From the NCBI GenBank assembly GCA_025175895.1, contig CM045993.1, positions 46,628,621 to 46,692,620 of the forward strand: 64,000 nt of DNA, read 5' to 3'. Below the pieces are notes generated by a model. It saw only the letters and a list, made by a program, of their open reading frames with translations. It was not told the origin of the DNA and did no database searches. The position numbers were made by a program, and so were the translations under genes. This document shows positions 32,740 to 44,244 of this stretch, one piece after another (position 1 is the first letter of the stretch; every line of letters starts with the position of its first letter). This stretch comes from Wurfbainia villosa. Taxonomy: Eukaryota > Streptophyta > Magnoliopsida > Zingiberales > Zingiberaceae.

Positions 32740-32751
32740 TAAGTGAGAGAT
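32740..32751 (+). promoter_or_regulatory. E4 polypurine tract
   Basis: AAGTGAGAGAT abuts the TGTTGG start of the 3' LTR at 32752. Confidence 0.8.
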
Positions 32752-34858
32752 TGTTGGAATGTATACTGAAAGCCTAGCTCTTTTTGTATGAACATTTTAT
32801 TTTGAAATAAGAATCACATGATCATTGTTTGCACTTTATATATTTATTATATGTGTGCATATTGTCAAATATTTTACATTGTAGATAACATGGTGCTTGG
32901 TGTTGCACAGAAGATCATGTTATCAGTCCCTTGTAAAATATAAGTAGAGGCTCACAACAAAAATGGTTTTGGACAAACCATTGGCATGGTTGTAGTGTAG
33001 CTTGGTATTGTTTTTTCTTGAACATAGAGTTACACTAGTACACTTAGGTGTATTGAGCAGGACCGACATAGAGGTGATTCAATTTATTGCTGACCGCATA
33101 ATTGAATCGGACCTCGGATATTATGTTGTACATGCTCTTAATCCCGATATAATAACGGGCACATGTACTTAGTATTTATTTATTTGATTTACCAGAGGGT
33201 GAGATTTAGATGGATTAAATCAATATGCCCGGTAAGTTGGGAAATGATATTATTTACATGGTGTGTCGTTGATTATAGGAGGAAACCGTGTCCTATATAT
33301 TAGGTTGATGATGTCCCCTTGAGGAGCTCATAAGGTTCATCATGTAAACCCAGCTGGTTGACTTAGTTAAGATGATGATAAGGTTGAGTGGTACTACTCG
33401 AGGAAATAGATGTTAATTAATTGATAGTCAATAAATCAATTAATTGGCGGACATTCGATATCTTAAACACGGGGAGATTAATGTACGAATAATATATGGA
33501 GCCCATATTAATTTATGAGGGTTGGTGAGGTAGTTCAATGATGATCCTCTAGTGGAATGGAACATCATTGATGGATCAAATTTGTGTGGTTCCGATCCAT
33601 CGGGTGGCCAAGACCCAACTCCTCCTTATGGTCCCTATCGTAGCCTAATATTATCCTTGTGAAGTCTAGATCCAAGAATGTAAAACAAAACCTAGAACCA
33701 ACGGTTGGGATTAAATCCCTAGATCCGATGGTTAGGATGAAACACTAGAACCAACGGTTGGGATTAATTCCCTAGATCCGATGGATAGGATGAAACCCCT
33801 AGAATCGACGGTTGAGATTAAATCCCTAGATCCGACGGTTGGGATAAAACCCTAGATCCGATGGTTGGGATGAAATCCTAGATCCGACGGTTGGGATGAA
33901 ATCCTAGATCCGACGGTTGAGATGAAACCCTAGATCCGACGGTTGGGATAAAACCCTAGATCCAACGGTGGAGGTTAAATCCCTAGATCCGACGGTGGAG
34001 ATTAAAGGAGTCCTAAGCCTAACTCTATAAAAGGAAAGCTTAGGGTTGGGCGGCAAAGAATGGATTTCGAATTGGAATTAGGGTTTGGAACAAAAGTGGG
34101 CGGCTAGGTTTTGGAGCAAAGGCTTGGGCGGCAACTTCCTTTCTTCTAGTTGTTGTCGGCGCCCATATTCCTCCATCAACACTTGGCTGACGCCCATCTT
34201 CTAGGCCTCTCTCTTCTTCCTTGGCCGGCGGTTCTCCTTCCATAGGTGGCCGACATTCATCTTCCTCCCTTCATCCTAGAGTGGCCGGCGGCAACACTTC
34301 TTGAAGTTGGCCGGCGCATCATCCAATTGTTCCTTGGCCGACGGTTGCACCAAATTTCCTAATTTGGTGGCCGGTTCTAGATAGGAAGGTATTTGTTGGT
34401 TCTTCTCTTTGTTCGCAGCAGACAAGGTAGAGAAGAAAGCGTTCTAGAAGGCTTCTACTCGTGGAGGATCTTCGTCCACACGTCGTCCACGAGAAGGATA
34501 GGACATACGGTAGAAGATCGTAAGGTATAAAGTTATTTTAACTTTATTTACAGATCTGAGCTTGTTCTTTTATGTTTTGATTATGCATGTGTAAATTAGT
34601 AAATATATTGTATAATCATGGACCCCGAAGACAAACACAAAAACCGGTGATCCGTCCGTCGTCTCTTCCGCGGCTAACCAACTAGAAGAGTTGTGTTGCT
34701 TGAACAACTAGTTTGTTCAAGCGACCACTCAAGTTGTTAGCACGATGATGAAATGGTTGTGCTAAGGAAGCTCATCCCATCCGGATTAATTCTTTCATTA
34801 GAGAAAATTTTAATCCGGGGACATGGGAGCCAATGAGCCTCCGAAGCGACTCCCATCA
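32752..34858 (+). repeat. E4 3' LTR
   Basis: 2107 bp, a few percent different from 25716-27821. Hairpins, minisatellite and TATA box are all present. Confidence 0.95.
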
Positions 34859-37146
34859 ACATACAGACATCTACTATAGACTCTCTATTCAACAAAGAGT
34901 CACACCCAATTTATCAGTACACTCTCTATACTGTAGAGAGTCATACTCATCTGATCATGACTAGCTAGGACCATCGGTCCGTAGCGACACACTATCCACG
35001 ACATCACCTGACCATTTACATAACCCGTGGTTGGTAAATAAATGTGCAACATACAGGTATGGAATGAGTCCTAGATTTAGGGACATACTTATCCACGGAG
35101 GACCTTTTTGCTAAATTTACAATTTAGGTCATCCTCCGTACTCTAACATCTACACCCTACTAAATAGTTAGACCTACTTACATCACATCTGTAACTCCTA
35201 GATCATGATAGGGAATATGTGATATCAACAACTGAGCACACATATATATCAACAATAAGTTCAAGCATACGATAAACAGAGCAGGGTCAAGATAATATGA
35301 ACACCTAATATGCTCATATCTATGTCTAAATCTGAAAGTCATTACATCTACCCGACCGGTAGGAAATTACCTACCTGCTGTCAATGCTCATAGTAATAAA
35401 CTCCTCACGGTCGCGGACCCGTCTCGTATCCATGTCCTGCAAATATCATCAATTATCATTCAGTGAAATCATACAACAATAATATGATTAGCTACTACGT
35501 TATCCACATATCCGTATCCCTTATCGGATACGATTTAGAAACCCTAATGAGCCAGACTTGACTATTTATTTTTAAATCCATCGGTTTCAATTAGCAAAAG
35601 TGCTAACTCCCTCATCCAATTCTATATCCGACTTAACAAAGTCAATCTCATGAAGATTTAATCTTTTTATACTTAATTTGATGTAATAGGATCACCAACA
35701 AATTAAGTATTAATCTAACCTATATTCACACCGATACACATCTCTATTCGTAGCCCAAACACAACTACTGTTTCACAACCAGTCAAACACCCAACAAAAC
35801 CTCACCATCGACCAACCCTTATTATTAATTCAAACCCAGTTCCTGCCCAATCCATTAATTGTCGTTCCGACAAAGTTGAGCTCTCAACCACTGCTCATCA
35901 ATGCAATAGGACACAACCCGACAACACCTCTAATCAACACTTACCTAACCCATTTAGCCACTACCATACTACCACAACTCTTACCGTTCAACACCCACGA
36001 CAAGAAACATATTTACATAGTAATATGACTAATCCAACTGGACTGAACATGAAACAGGGAAGAGTTTCATGCTTACCAACAATTTGAAACCTCCACTGAC
36101 AACACAACCTTCCCAATCCTCAGTCTGCCGATACAAGGTCCCTGCTCCAATTTTTGCAATGGTGTCAGCCAAGGAAAAGAACCTCACAGTAACCTAAGGA
36201 AAACTAGGCTTACCGATAGTAGAACTTCACCGACCGAATAATCCTTACCGGCAACCCTGTTCACCAGATCCACTGCCCTATTCGCCTGCCAAGAACTCCA
36301 GTGCCCTTGCTCCGGCGCTGATCGGCAGTGAGAAACCCCCTATAACCGACAAACCACAGAAACGTTGCTGCCCAAAACAACAACATTCTGGTTTAGCCGC
36401 GACAAATCCAGGGGACTCCAAAATCCCTTCTACTGTAAGAAAAATCCATGCCTTACCTTGCTCCGGTGACCACCAGCGTAGTCTCCACTTCAATCGAACC
36501 AGAACCCACCTTCGACAGTGTGAAATCGAGTGCAAGTGGCGCTGTCATCGGTCCAAGCCTCCAACCGATGACTCTGCTCACCGGCGAAATCAATGCCCCC
36601 CCCGACGTACTGCTCTAACTCACACTGGACCCTCCTGCTCCGACAACCAGTCATCGTCTTCCCTACTCGAGCATCGTGCCATCGCCGTCAACCCAAGCCC
36701 CCAAATCGCGAACCCCTTTGTTGCTCTGGTCTTTCCGTGAGCACCGTCGCTTACCGCCGTCCACTTGCGCAGAGGAGCCAACAAACTCCGGTCGGTAGGG
36801 GTCGTAGAGGTCGCACAGAGGAGGAGAGGAAACGGGATCGAGAGCGGAGAGAAGAAGTTGATCGGGAGATTTGTGGTCGCGGAAGAGGTAAGGAAATAAC
36901 ACGATGGGGTAACGCTCGTCGAAAACTAAAGTCAGCACCGTCGAACGGAAAGAAATTGTAACGGTAAGGCTTAGTGAGTTGGATTTCAGCTAAACGGGTC
37001 AAATTTCAGACCCGTTAAGCCCACTAACTCATAAACAAAAAGGATCTTAGAAATCCCCATTCAAGTCCAGAAAAATTCCTAAAAATTTCTGGAAAATTTT
37101 TATAGGGTATTATTATTTTATTTTATTTTTTTTGTGGTATTTTACA
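34859..37146 (-). repeat. E5 3' LTR, part 2 (U3 side)
   Basis: Starts with the E4 target duplication and matches 51676-53973. A GC-rich stretch (about 36240-36960) has several open frames, but the two LTR copies open different ones, so no gene is supported. Ends TATTTTACA at 37146. Confidence 0.92.
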
Positions 37147-37160
37147 TTCTCTCCCACTTA
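37147..37160 (-). promoter_or_regulatory. E5 polypurine tract
   Basis: Minus strand AAGTGGGAGAGAA directly before the LTR start TGTAAAATACC. Confidence 0.8.
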
Positions 37161-37234
37161 TTAAAATTTGGTCCCCAAATTTCGTACTTAAATGCAAAAA
37201 TTAGATCAAGCATATTCTGAAATAACCATATACC

Positions 37235-37796
37235 TCAAGTAAACAGATGAGGGTATCGAGCTCGAATAGTATCTTCTAGCTCCTTTGTAGCCTCCTCATC
37301 CGTAGGATGCTGCAATCCCACCTTTACAAGTCGGATGGTTTTGTTCTGCAACTGTCGCTCCTTGCGACCAAGAATCCGCACCGGAGTCTCCTCATAAGTC
37401 GCATTCGCCTGGAGTGGTATCGGAACTTCTTTCAGAACATGGTCAGATCGCGGCACGTATTTCCTTAGCATAGATACATGGAATACGTGGTGAACACCCT
37501 CCAGTGTCGAAGGTAAAGCCAACCGATAAGCTACACCCCCAATCCGCTCCAATATCTCAAATGGCCCAATATAGCGTGGAGCTAATTTTCCTTTTAGCCC
37601 AAATCTCTTGACTCCTTTGGTGGGTGACACTCATAGGAATACATGATCCCCGACTGAAAATTCCAAAGGCCGTCGCCTCCGGTCCGCATAACTCTTTTGC
37701 CGATCCTGTGCCTTAGATAACCATCGTCTGATCACTCATACCAACTCTGCATCACGCTGGATACTCTGAGGCCCCAATATCTGTCGTTCCCCAACC
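37235..37796 (-). pseudogene. E5 integrase C-terminus and chromodomain
   Basis: Continuation of the integrase cut by E6. Minus strand reads EEVGERQILGPQSIQRDAEL from the E6 edge, then stops at 37736-37738 and 37631-37633, then an open stretch to 37235 with KGKLAPRYIGPFEILERIG and HHVFHVSMLRKYV, ending in a chromodomain (YEETPVRILGRKERQLQNK ... EEATKELEDTIRARYPHLF). Del/Tekay chromodomains are thought to guide insertion to heterochromatin. The stops would prevent translation from upstream. Confidence 0.9.
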
Positions 37797-37801
37797 TCCT
37801 C

Positions 37802-38490
37802 TGATAAGCACGCCTTGAATCGGTTCACCTTGAAATTCAGTTTGGGGAAGGATATTGACGCCACACTCAAGAAAGATCAGAAGGTGAGTGATAAGTCATG
37901 GGTGTTTTGATCGCCACAAGTTGCCTTGATAAGATCAGATTTAGTTCTTTGCCTAAGAACTCAAAGGAAGCTCTCACAATAGAGAAAACTCAGATTTCAT
38001 TCCACCAAAAACTACTTTTAACCATACAAGAGTTTCCTATATATAGACTTAGTGGAAGTTGAAACAAAAACCTACTACACTTCCCACTAAGCACTAATTA
38101 TGCACCATTATCATGCATGCATTAATTCATGGCATTTATTTTCCACTAATGCAACCACTAATCCCTAATACTAGCTTAGGAACTCTCAAAAAGGCACTAA
38201 AACCCAACAAAGGACTTCAAAAGTCACTCTAGAAAAATCCCCCAAAAATACATACGAAAATGGTTCTCATGTTGGCTTAATTTCATTTTAGTTGAAGGAA
38301 TGTGATCCATTTAGTTGTTGCCTCCATTGTGCATTGATCCTCCTTTTCCTTGAGCTCCATTATTAAGCCTTCCAAGGCTTGCTTCATTTTTTTAGTCTTG
38401 GACCTTGTCGTGGGTCCTCCAATTCCCTTCAATGCCTCTTCATCCTCGACTTTGTCTTGTAAGCTTGAAACCCCTCCTTTGCTTTCATCA
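37802..38490 (-). repeat. E6 3' LTR
   Basis: TGATAAGCACG to CTTTCATCA. The sense-strand start (38490 to 38283) is protein-coding, giving the last 69 codons of the polyprotein. TATA box CTATATATAGG on the minus strand at about 38038-38046. Confidence 0.95.
38038..38046 (-). promoter_or_regulatory. E6 3' LTR TATA box
   Basis: Minus strand CTATATATA; copy at 43787-43795 in the 5' LTR. Confidence 0.6.
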
Positions 38491-38819
38491 TTCCCTCCTT
38501 CTTTAGATGAATTTGTCCTCGAATTTAGGTCCTTATCACCTACATCAAAAGGACGCAAATCAGCTACATTAAATGTTGTACTAACACCGTACTCACCGGG
38601 CAAGTCAATCTTGTAAGCATTGTCATTAATTCTTTCCAATACTTGGAATGGTCCATCTCCTCTTGGCTGAAGTTTTGATTTCCTTTGGGAAGGAAACCTT
38701 TCCTTCCTCATATGAACCCACCCAATCACCGGGTGCAAGGACAACTCTTTTTCTCCCTTTATTGGCTCTATTTGCATATTGCTCCATTTTCTTCTCAATT
38801 TGAGCTTTAACTTGCTCAT
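38283..38819 (-). pseudogene. E6 polyprotein C-terminus reaching into the LTR
   Basis: Integrase C-terminal part with RKERFPSQRKSKLQPRGDGP, FQVLERINDNAYKIDLPGEY and FNVADLRPFDVGD, then a tail that crosses the LTR border at 38490 and ends at 38283 (GPTTRSKTKKMKQALEGLIM near 38350-38410). CRM elements are known to carry an integrase tail that overlaps the 3' LTR and is linked to centromere targeting; whether this tail is such a motif is inference. It is in a different frame from the integrase core: a single-base shift lies near 38715. Confidence 0.85.
38491..38505 (-). promoter_or_regulatory. E6 polypurine tract
   Basis: Minus strand AAAGAAGGAGGGAA immediately before the LTR; it also codes (KEGGN...) because the ORF runs through it. 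Confidence 0.7.
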
Positions 38820-40143
38820 GAAGCTTCTTCACATATTCTGCCTTTGTTTTGCCATCCTTGTGAACTAAAGAAGAAGTGTTAGGTAAAGGCAGCAAATCAA
38901 GAGGTGTTAGTGGATTGAACCCATAAACAATTTCAAAAGGAGAAAATTGAGTAGTAGAATGGACAACCCTATTGTAAGCAAATTCAACATGGGGTAAATA
39001 GTCTTCCCAAGACTTAATATTCTTCTTAATAATTGCTCTAAGAAGAGTAGAAAGAGTCCTATTTACCACCTCAGTTTGCCCATCAGTTTGAGGGTGGCAT
39101 GTGGTGGAGAAAATAAGCTTTGTTCCCAGCTTGTTCCATAAGGTCCTCCAAAAATGGCTTAAAAATTTGGTGTCACGATCTGAAACAATACTCCTAGGCA
39201 TGCCATGAAGTCTTACCACCTCTTTGAAAAACAAATCTGCCACATGAGTTGCATCATCCACTTTGTGGCATGGTATGAAGTGTGCCATCTTGGAAAATCT
39301 ATCAACTACCACAAAAATGGAGTCCTTACCTTTTTGAGTGCGTGGTAGCCCTAAAACAAAATCCATAGACAGGTCAGTCCACGGGAAATCAGGAATAGGC
39401 AAAGGAGTGTAAAGTCCATGAGGTGATACCTTAGATTTTGCTTTTCTACACACAATGCACCTTTCACAAAATTTCCGCACATCATGCTTCATGTGTGGCC
39501 AATGAAAATGTTCATGTAGCATTTCTATGGTCTTTTGAACCCCAAAGTGTCCCATTAAACCCCCCTCATGTGCTTCCCTAACTAGCAATTCACGCATGGA
39601 TCCTCTAGGCACACAAAGTCTATTATTCTTAAACAAGTAGTTATCATGCCTAACAAACCCATTTTGTGATTTCTTTTCACACGCAGCATATAATTGGGAA
39701 AATTCATTATCATGTACATATAATTCCGTAATATGTTCAAAGCCAAGCAATTTAGTTTCAAGTGTAGCAAGCAAATTATACCTTCTTGAAAGTGCATCTG
39801 CTACGACATTTGCCCTTCCTTTCTTGTGCTTAATCACATAAGGAAATTGTTCAAGAAATTCAACCCACTTGGCATGCCTTTTGTTGAGCTTCCCCTTCCC
39901 TTTCAAATACTTCAGAGATTCATGATCACTATGAATGACAAATTCTTTAGGCAAAAGATAATGCTGCCATGTTTGCAAAGCTCTAACAAGTGCATACAAT
40001 TCTATATCATAAGTGGAATAGTTGAGAGTGGCGCCACCTAACTTCTCACTAAAATATGCAATGGGATGACCATCTTGAAGTAAAACAGCCCCCACATGAG
40101 ATGCATCACATTCAATTTCAAATGATTTAGAAAAATCAGGCAA
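38626..40143 (-). pseudogene. E6 RNase H and integrase
   Basis: Gypsy order, RNase H first: IECDASHVGAVLLQDGHPIA, YSTYDIELYALVRAL and IHSDHESLKYL give the catalytic Asp/Glu/Asp. Then H2C2 zinc motif (HFHWPHMKHDVRKFCERCIVC), integrase core with SMDFVLGLPRTQKGKD, VSDRDTKFLSHFW and HPQTDGQTEVVNRTL (D, D, E visible). 505 codons open. The upstream join to RT is broken: TAA at 40245-40247 ends the RT frame and this frame follows. Well preserved for its age. Confidence 0.92.
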
Positions 40144-40244
40144 AGCAAGAATGGGTGCGTGTGTGAGTTTGTCCTTAAGTGCTTGAAATGCATTTTCTTG
40201 ATTCTCCCCCCATTTAAAACCTATATTTTTCCTAACAATTTCAC

Positions 40245-41237
40245 TTAGGGAGTCTTTGCCAATGTGCTAAAATCCTTCACAAACCTTCTATAGAAACTTG
40301 CCAACCCATGGAAGCTCCTAACCTCACTCACAGTTTTAGGAGTTGGCCAATCTCTAATGGCCTTAACCTTCACTTCATCAACCTGCACTCCTTTAGAACT
40401 TATGACAAAACCAAGAAAACCCACATGATCAGTGCAAAAAGAACACTTTTCTAAGTTAGCATATAGTTTCTCCTTTCTAAGGACATGCAAGACCGATTGG
40501 AGATGTGCAATATGATCAACAAAACTCTTGGAATATACCAAAATATCATCAAAGTATACTACCACAAATTTTCCAAGAAATTCTCGTAAAACATGGTTCA
40601 TAAGCCTCATAAAAGTGCTTGGTGCATTAGTTAACCCAAAAGGCATTACCAACCATTCATACAATCCATATTTAGTTTTGAAAGCAATTTTCCATTCATC
40701 CCCTTCCCTTATCCTAATTTGATGGTACCCACTTTTCAAATCAATTTTAGAAAAGAAGCAAGCACCATGCAATTCATCAAGCAAATCATCAAGTCTAGGG
40801 ATAGGATGTCTATACCGAATTGTGATGTTGTTGATTGCTCTACAGTCAGTGCACATCCTCCATGATCCATCCTTTTTAGGTACCAAAATTACTGAGGTAC
40901 AAAGACAAGGACTTAAGCTCTCCCTAACCCATCCTTTTTGCAATAACTCCTCCACTTGATTTTGTATCTCCTTGGTTTCTTGAGGGTTGCTCATATAAGC
41001 TGGCCTATTGGGTAGAGAAGTGCCAGGAATAAGGTCTATTTGGTGTTCTATCCCTCTCATTGGTGGCAAACCATGAGGTACTTCCTTGAACACATCCTCA
41101 AAATCCTGCAAAATGACAACAACATCACTAGGCAAGGAGTTAGTGTTAGATTCCAAGCAAGTTTCCTTGCACAAAAGAAGAAATATAGGCTGCCTTGTCA
41201 AATAAGCTCTCTTCACCTCACTTCCTCTTGTAAACAA
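40245..41237 (-). pseudogene. E6 reverse transcriptase
   Basis: 330 codons open. GIEHQIDLIPGTSLPNRPAY, VRESLSPCLCTSVILVPKKD, SWRMCTDCRAINNITIRYRH, KTKYGLYEWLVMPFGLTNAP and the catalytic YFDD at 40545-40556, then FLGFVISSKGVQVDE. The frame is open for about 10 further codons upstream of 41237 and overlaps the end of gag-protease in the -1 frame. Ends at a premature TAA at 40245-40247 caused by a one-base shift. Confidence 0.92.
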
Positions 41238-41242
41238 ATTTT

Positions 41243-42949
41243 CTATTTTTCTCTCTTTCTTTTCCTCATTTGAATTTTGTCCTCAAAAACAATTATTTTC
41301 TTTTTTACACTCTCTTTCTCTTTCTTAAGCTCTCGCTCTTCTTTTTCTCTTTTCTCTCTCATTTTTATTTGATCCTCACAAACCTCCCTAGGTGATAATG
41401 GTACAAGTGTGACTTTGCGAGAATTGTGAACAAGAGAGAACTTGTTGGAGAATCCATCATGGTGAACTCGCCTATCAAACTGCCAAGGTCTTCCAAGAAG
41501 AATGTGGCTTGCCTCCATAGATACAATATCACATAGAACTTGGTCTTCATATTTGTCAATGGAGAAAGTAATCAACACTTGCTGATTCACTACCAATTCA
41601 CCACTATTACTCAGCCATTGGAGTTTATATGGCCTTGCATGTGGGGTAGTCTTTAGGTTGAGTTTGGTGACCAACCTAGTGCTTGCCACATTGGTGCAAC
41701 TCCCACCATCAATGATCATAGAGCATGTTTTACCTTGAATAAAGCAACGGGTATGAAAAATATTTTCTCTTTGGTCCTCCTCATGCTCCTTGGCTTGACT
41801 CCCCAATAACCTCCTAACCACCAAGAGATCTCCATCTTGTGCATAGGTTGCTCCATCATTTTCCCCATCGCTTGAGGAAGAGGAATGAGAAGAAATTTCT
41901 TCACTAGAGATACTCCCATTATCCCTCACCATCATAGTCTTCTTATTCGGGCATTCAGATGCAATATGTCCTTTTCCCAAACACCTAAAGCACTTGATAT
42001 CCCTACTCTTAGAAGTAGATGAAGAATTAGTAGGAATAGGCTTCTTAGTGCTTGTTACTTCCTTAGAATTAGAAGAAGAACCCTCCTTTGGCTTGTCCTT
42101 CCAACTTGAAGAGTAGTTTGAAGAAGATGATTTCTTCATAATGCCCTTTCTCTTTAATTGTTGCTCCACTTTCATTGCTTGATGAACTAAGTCTTCAAGC
42201 TCCACGTAATGTTGTAACTCCACAATGTCTCCAATATCTCGGTTTAGGCCATGGAGAAATCGGGCCATGGTTGCTTCCCTATCCTCCATAATATTGGCCC
42301 TAATCAAAGCCACCTCCATCTCCTTGTAATACTCATCCACACTCCTACTCCCTTGGGTGAGTCTTTGCAATTTGTTGTACAAATCCCTGTGGTAGTGGGA
42401 AGGCACAAATCTCCTTCTCATCAAAGTCTTCATTTCATCCCAAGTGTCTATAGGATGCTCTTCATACCTTCTTCTATCTTTTTGCACTTGATCCCACCAA
42501 ATTAAGGCATAATCAGTGAACTCAAGGGAAGCCACCTTCACTTTCTTTGCATCATTGTAATTGTGACATGAGAAGATTTGTTCTATTTTCATCTCCCACT
42601 TAAGATATGTTTCGGGGTTATTCCTCCCTTGGAAGGAAGGTACCTTGACTTTCACACCTCTTAGATCATCTTCACGTCTATGGTCTCTACCTCCTCTTTC
42701 ACGTCTTCTTCCCCCTTCACGCCTCCTTCCTTCTCTTGGAGAACCGTAGAACAGGTCACTTGCTTGATGAGATTCTTCATGATTAGAATTGCCCCCATGG
42801 TTGGAAACTCTTCCTCCAAGTCGGTCAATCCTTTCGTGTATTCCTTCAAGTTGTCTTTGAAGCATCCTCTCAAAGTGTTGAGTAAGTGCCTCCATTTGAA
42901 ACCTATTAGGATCTCGCCTAGGGGAATTAGGTGTTCTTTCCCCACTCAT
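41243..42949 (-). CDS. E6 Gag-protease
   Basis: 568 codons from the ATG at 42949 (MSGERTPNSPRRDPNRFQME). An Arg/Glu-rich N-terminus, a retrotransposon Gag core (YLKWEMKIEQIFSCHNYNDA, WDEMKTLMRRRFVPSHYHRD, RANIMEDREATMARFLHGL), a CCHC knuckle CFRCLGKGHIASEC at about 41940-41985, an acidic Ser linker, and an aspartic protease (MIIDGGSCTNVAS near 41680-41720, HILLGRPWQFDRR near 41470-41510). It ends in a Lys/Glu-rich run at 41243. Open throughout. RT lies in the -1 frame; no canonical slippery heptamer is seen in the overlap, so an indel is as likely as programmed frameshifting. Confidence 0.88.
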   Translation of the reverse strand: MSGERTPNSPRRDPNRFQMEALTQHFERMLQRQLEGIHERIDRLGGRVSNHGGNSNHEESHQASDLFYGSPREGRRREGGRRRERGGRDHRREDDLRGVKVKVPSFQGRNNPETYLKWEMKIEQIFSCHNYNDAKKVKVASLEFTDYALIWWDQVQKDRRRYEEHPIDTWDEMKTLMRRRFVPSHYHRDLYNKLQRLTQGSRSVDEYYKEMEVALIRANIMEDREATMARFLHGLNRDIGDIVELQHYVELEDLVHQAMKVEQQLKRKGIMKKSSSSNYSSSWKDKPKEGSSSNSKEVTSTKKPIPTNSSSTSKSRDIKCFRCLGKGHIASECPNKKTMMVRDNGSISSEEISSHSSSSSDGENDGATYAQDGDLLVVRRLLGSQAKEHEEDQRENIFHTRCFIQGKTCSMIIDGGSCTNVASTRLVTKLNLKTTPHARPYKLQWLSNSGELVVNQQVLITFSIDKYEDQVLCDIVSMEASHILLGRPWQFDRRVHHDGFSNKFSLVHNSRKVTLVPLSPREVCEDQIKMREKREKEERELKKEKESVKKKIIVFEDKIQMRKRKREK

Positions 42950-43535
42950 GCTTGCAACAAAAAGACGATGACAAGGACAATTACAAAAGAAATGTTAGAA
43001 GTACCTCACCACTCTACTCACGGGGTTGCACTCAAATTTAGCCACTCAGCTTCCTTTATAAACTCTTAAGAAAAGAACCTTATCAATGATTTTTTTTTCC
43101 CAAGATAGCAAGTAGACGATCAAGCGAGCAAGAAACCAACAAGACAATATGAATAGAACAAGAGAAATAAACGAATAGAACAAGAAATTCAACAACGATC
43201 AAGAGCAATGAGAGGAATATTGAGTCCTTTTAATTCACAAATCCTTCTTCTTTTTTGTTTTTTTCTATGGTTTTGCCCAGAATTTTTTTTTTTCCGAAAT
43301 TTTTTTTTTCAACTAGAAACACAATGACTCTAGTAGCACTTCTTTTTTTTTTTTTTTTTTTTTTTAGTTTAGGAGCCAAATAGAGAACTGAAATTTGTGA
43401 TAAATAGAGATGGAAATTGAAAAGATACCAATGGAAGACTATGGATGAGAGATCAACAAAGATGAACAAGAAAAAAAAGATTTTTTTTTTGTTTTGAATT
43501 GACAAACAAACACAAACCTGAAAATCAAGGAACTA
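42950..43535 (-). other. E6 leader
   Basis: Noncoding, with T-rich tracts on the + strand (43250-43365, 43470-43492). No gene seen. Confidence 0.75.
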
Positions 43536-43548
43536 GGCTCTGATACCA
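43536..43548 (-). promoter_or_regulatory. E6 primer-binding site (tRNA-iMet)
   Basis: Minus strand TGGTATCAGAGCC, two bases from the LTR edge at 43551. Confidence 0.93.
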
Positions 43549-43550
43549 AA

Positions 43551-44239
43551 TGATAAGCATGCCTTGAATCGGTTCGCCTTGAAATTCAGTTTGGGCAAGG
43601 ATATTGACGCCACACTCAAGAAAGATCAGAAGGTGAGTGATAAGTCATGGGTGTTTTGATCGCCACAAGTTGCCTTGATAAGATCAGATTTAGTTCTTTG
43701 CCTAAGAACTCAAAGGAAGCTCTCACAATAGAGAAAACTCAGATTTCATTCCACCAAAAACTACTTTTAACCATACAAGAGTTTCCTATATATAGACTTA
43801 GTGGAAGTTGAAACAAAAACCTACTACACTTCCCACTAAGCACTAATTATGCACCATTATCATGCATGCATTAATTCATGGCATTTATTTTCCACTAATG
43901 CAACCACTAATCCCTAATACTAGCTTAGGAACTCTCAAAAAGGCACTAAAACTCAACAAAGGACTTCAAAAATCACTCTAGAAAAATCCCCCAAAAATAC
44001 ATACGAAAATGGTTCTCATGTTGGCTTAATTTCATTTTAGTTGAAGGAATGTGATCCATTTAGTTGTTGCCTCCATTGTGCATTGATCCTCCTTTTCCTT
44101 GAGCTCCATTATTAAGCCTTCCAAGGCTTGCTTCATTTTTTTAGTCTTGGACCTTGTCGTGGGTCCTCTAATTCCCTTCAATGCCTCTTCATCCTCGACT
44201 TTGTCTTGTAAGCTTGAAACCCCTCCTTGGCTTTCATCA
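43551..44239 (-). repeat. E6 5' LTR
   Basis: 689 bp, close match to 37802-38490. Its U3 start, coding in the 3' copy, is here fused in frame to the E5 integrase (ORF 45120 to 44032). Confidence 0.95.
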
Positions 44240-44244
44240 TCCTC

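Larger units (their letters stand above)
25716..34858 (+). mobile_element. E4: Ty1/copia retrotransposon with perfect TSD
   Basis: Forward-oriented, LTRs 25716-27821 and 32752-34858, target duplication ACATA at 25711-25715 and 34859-34863. The empty site is visible in the other E5 LTR at 51676-51680. Primer site 27824-27837, purine tract about 32740-32751. Coding order gag, protease, integrase, RT, RNase H. The gag/protease part is badly broken, integrase to RNase H is readable with a few stops and shifts. Confidence 0.96.
37802..44239 (-). mobile_element. E6: Ty3/gypsy chromovirus, CRM/Galadriel-like
   Basis: Reverse-oriented, LTRs 37802-38490 and 43551-44239 (689 bp each, about eight differences by eye), target duplication TCCTC at 37797-37801 and 44240-44244, primer site 43536-43548. 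Inserted in the integrase C-terminus of E5. Gag-protease, RT, RNase H and integrase are long but lie in four frames. The polyprotein C-terminus runs into the 3' LTR, as known for CRM elements. The clade is inferred from short LTRs, the IIDGGSCTNVAS protease motif and the SKLQPRGDGPFQVLERINDN tail. Confidence 0.94.

Noticed and set aside
36593..36961. GC-rich Arg-rich ORF, possible host exon
   Set aside because: It lies in the E5 LTR; the matching region at 53099-53700 opens different frames, so there is no conserved protein.
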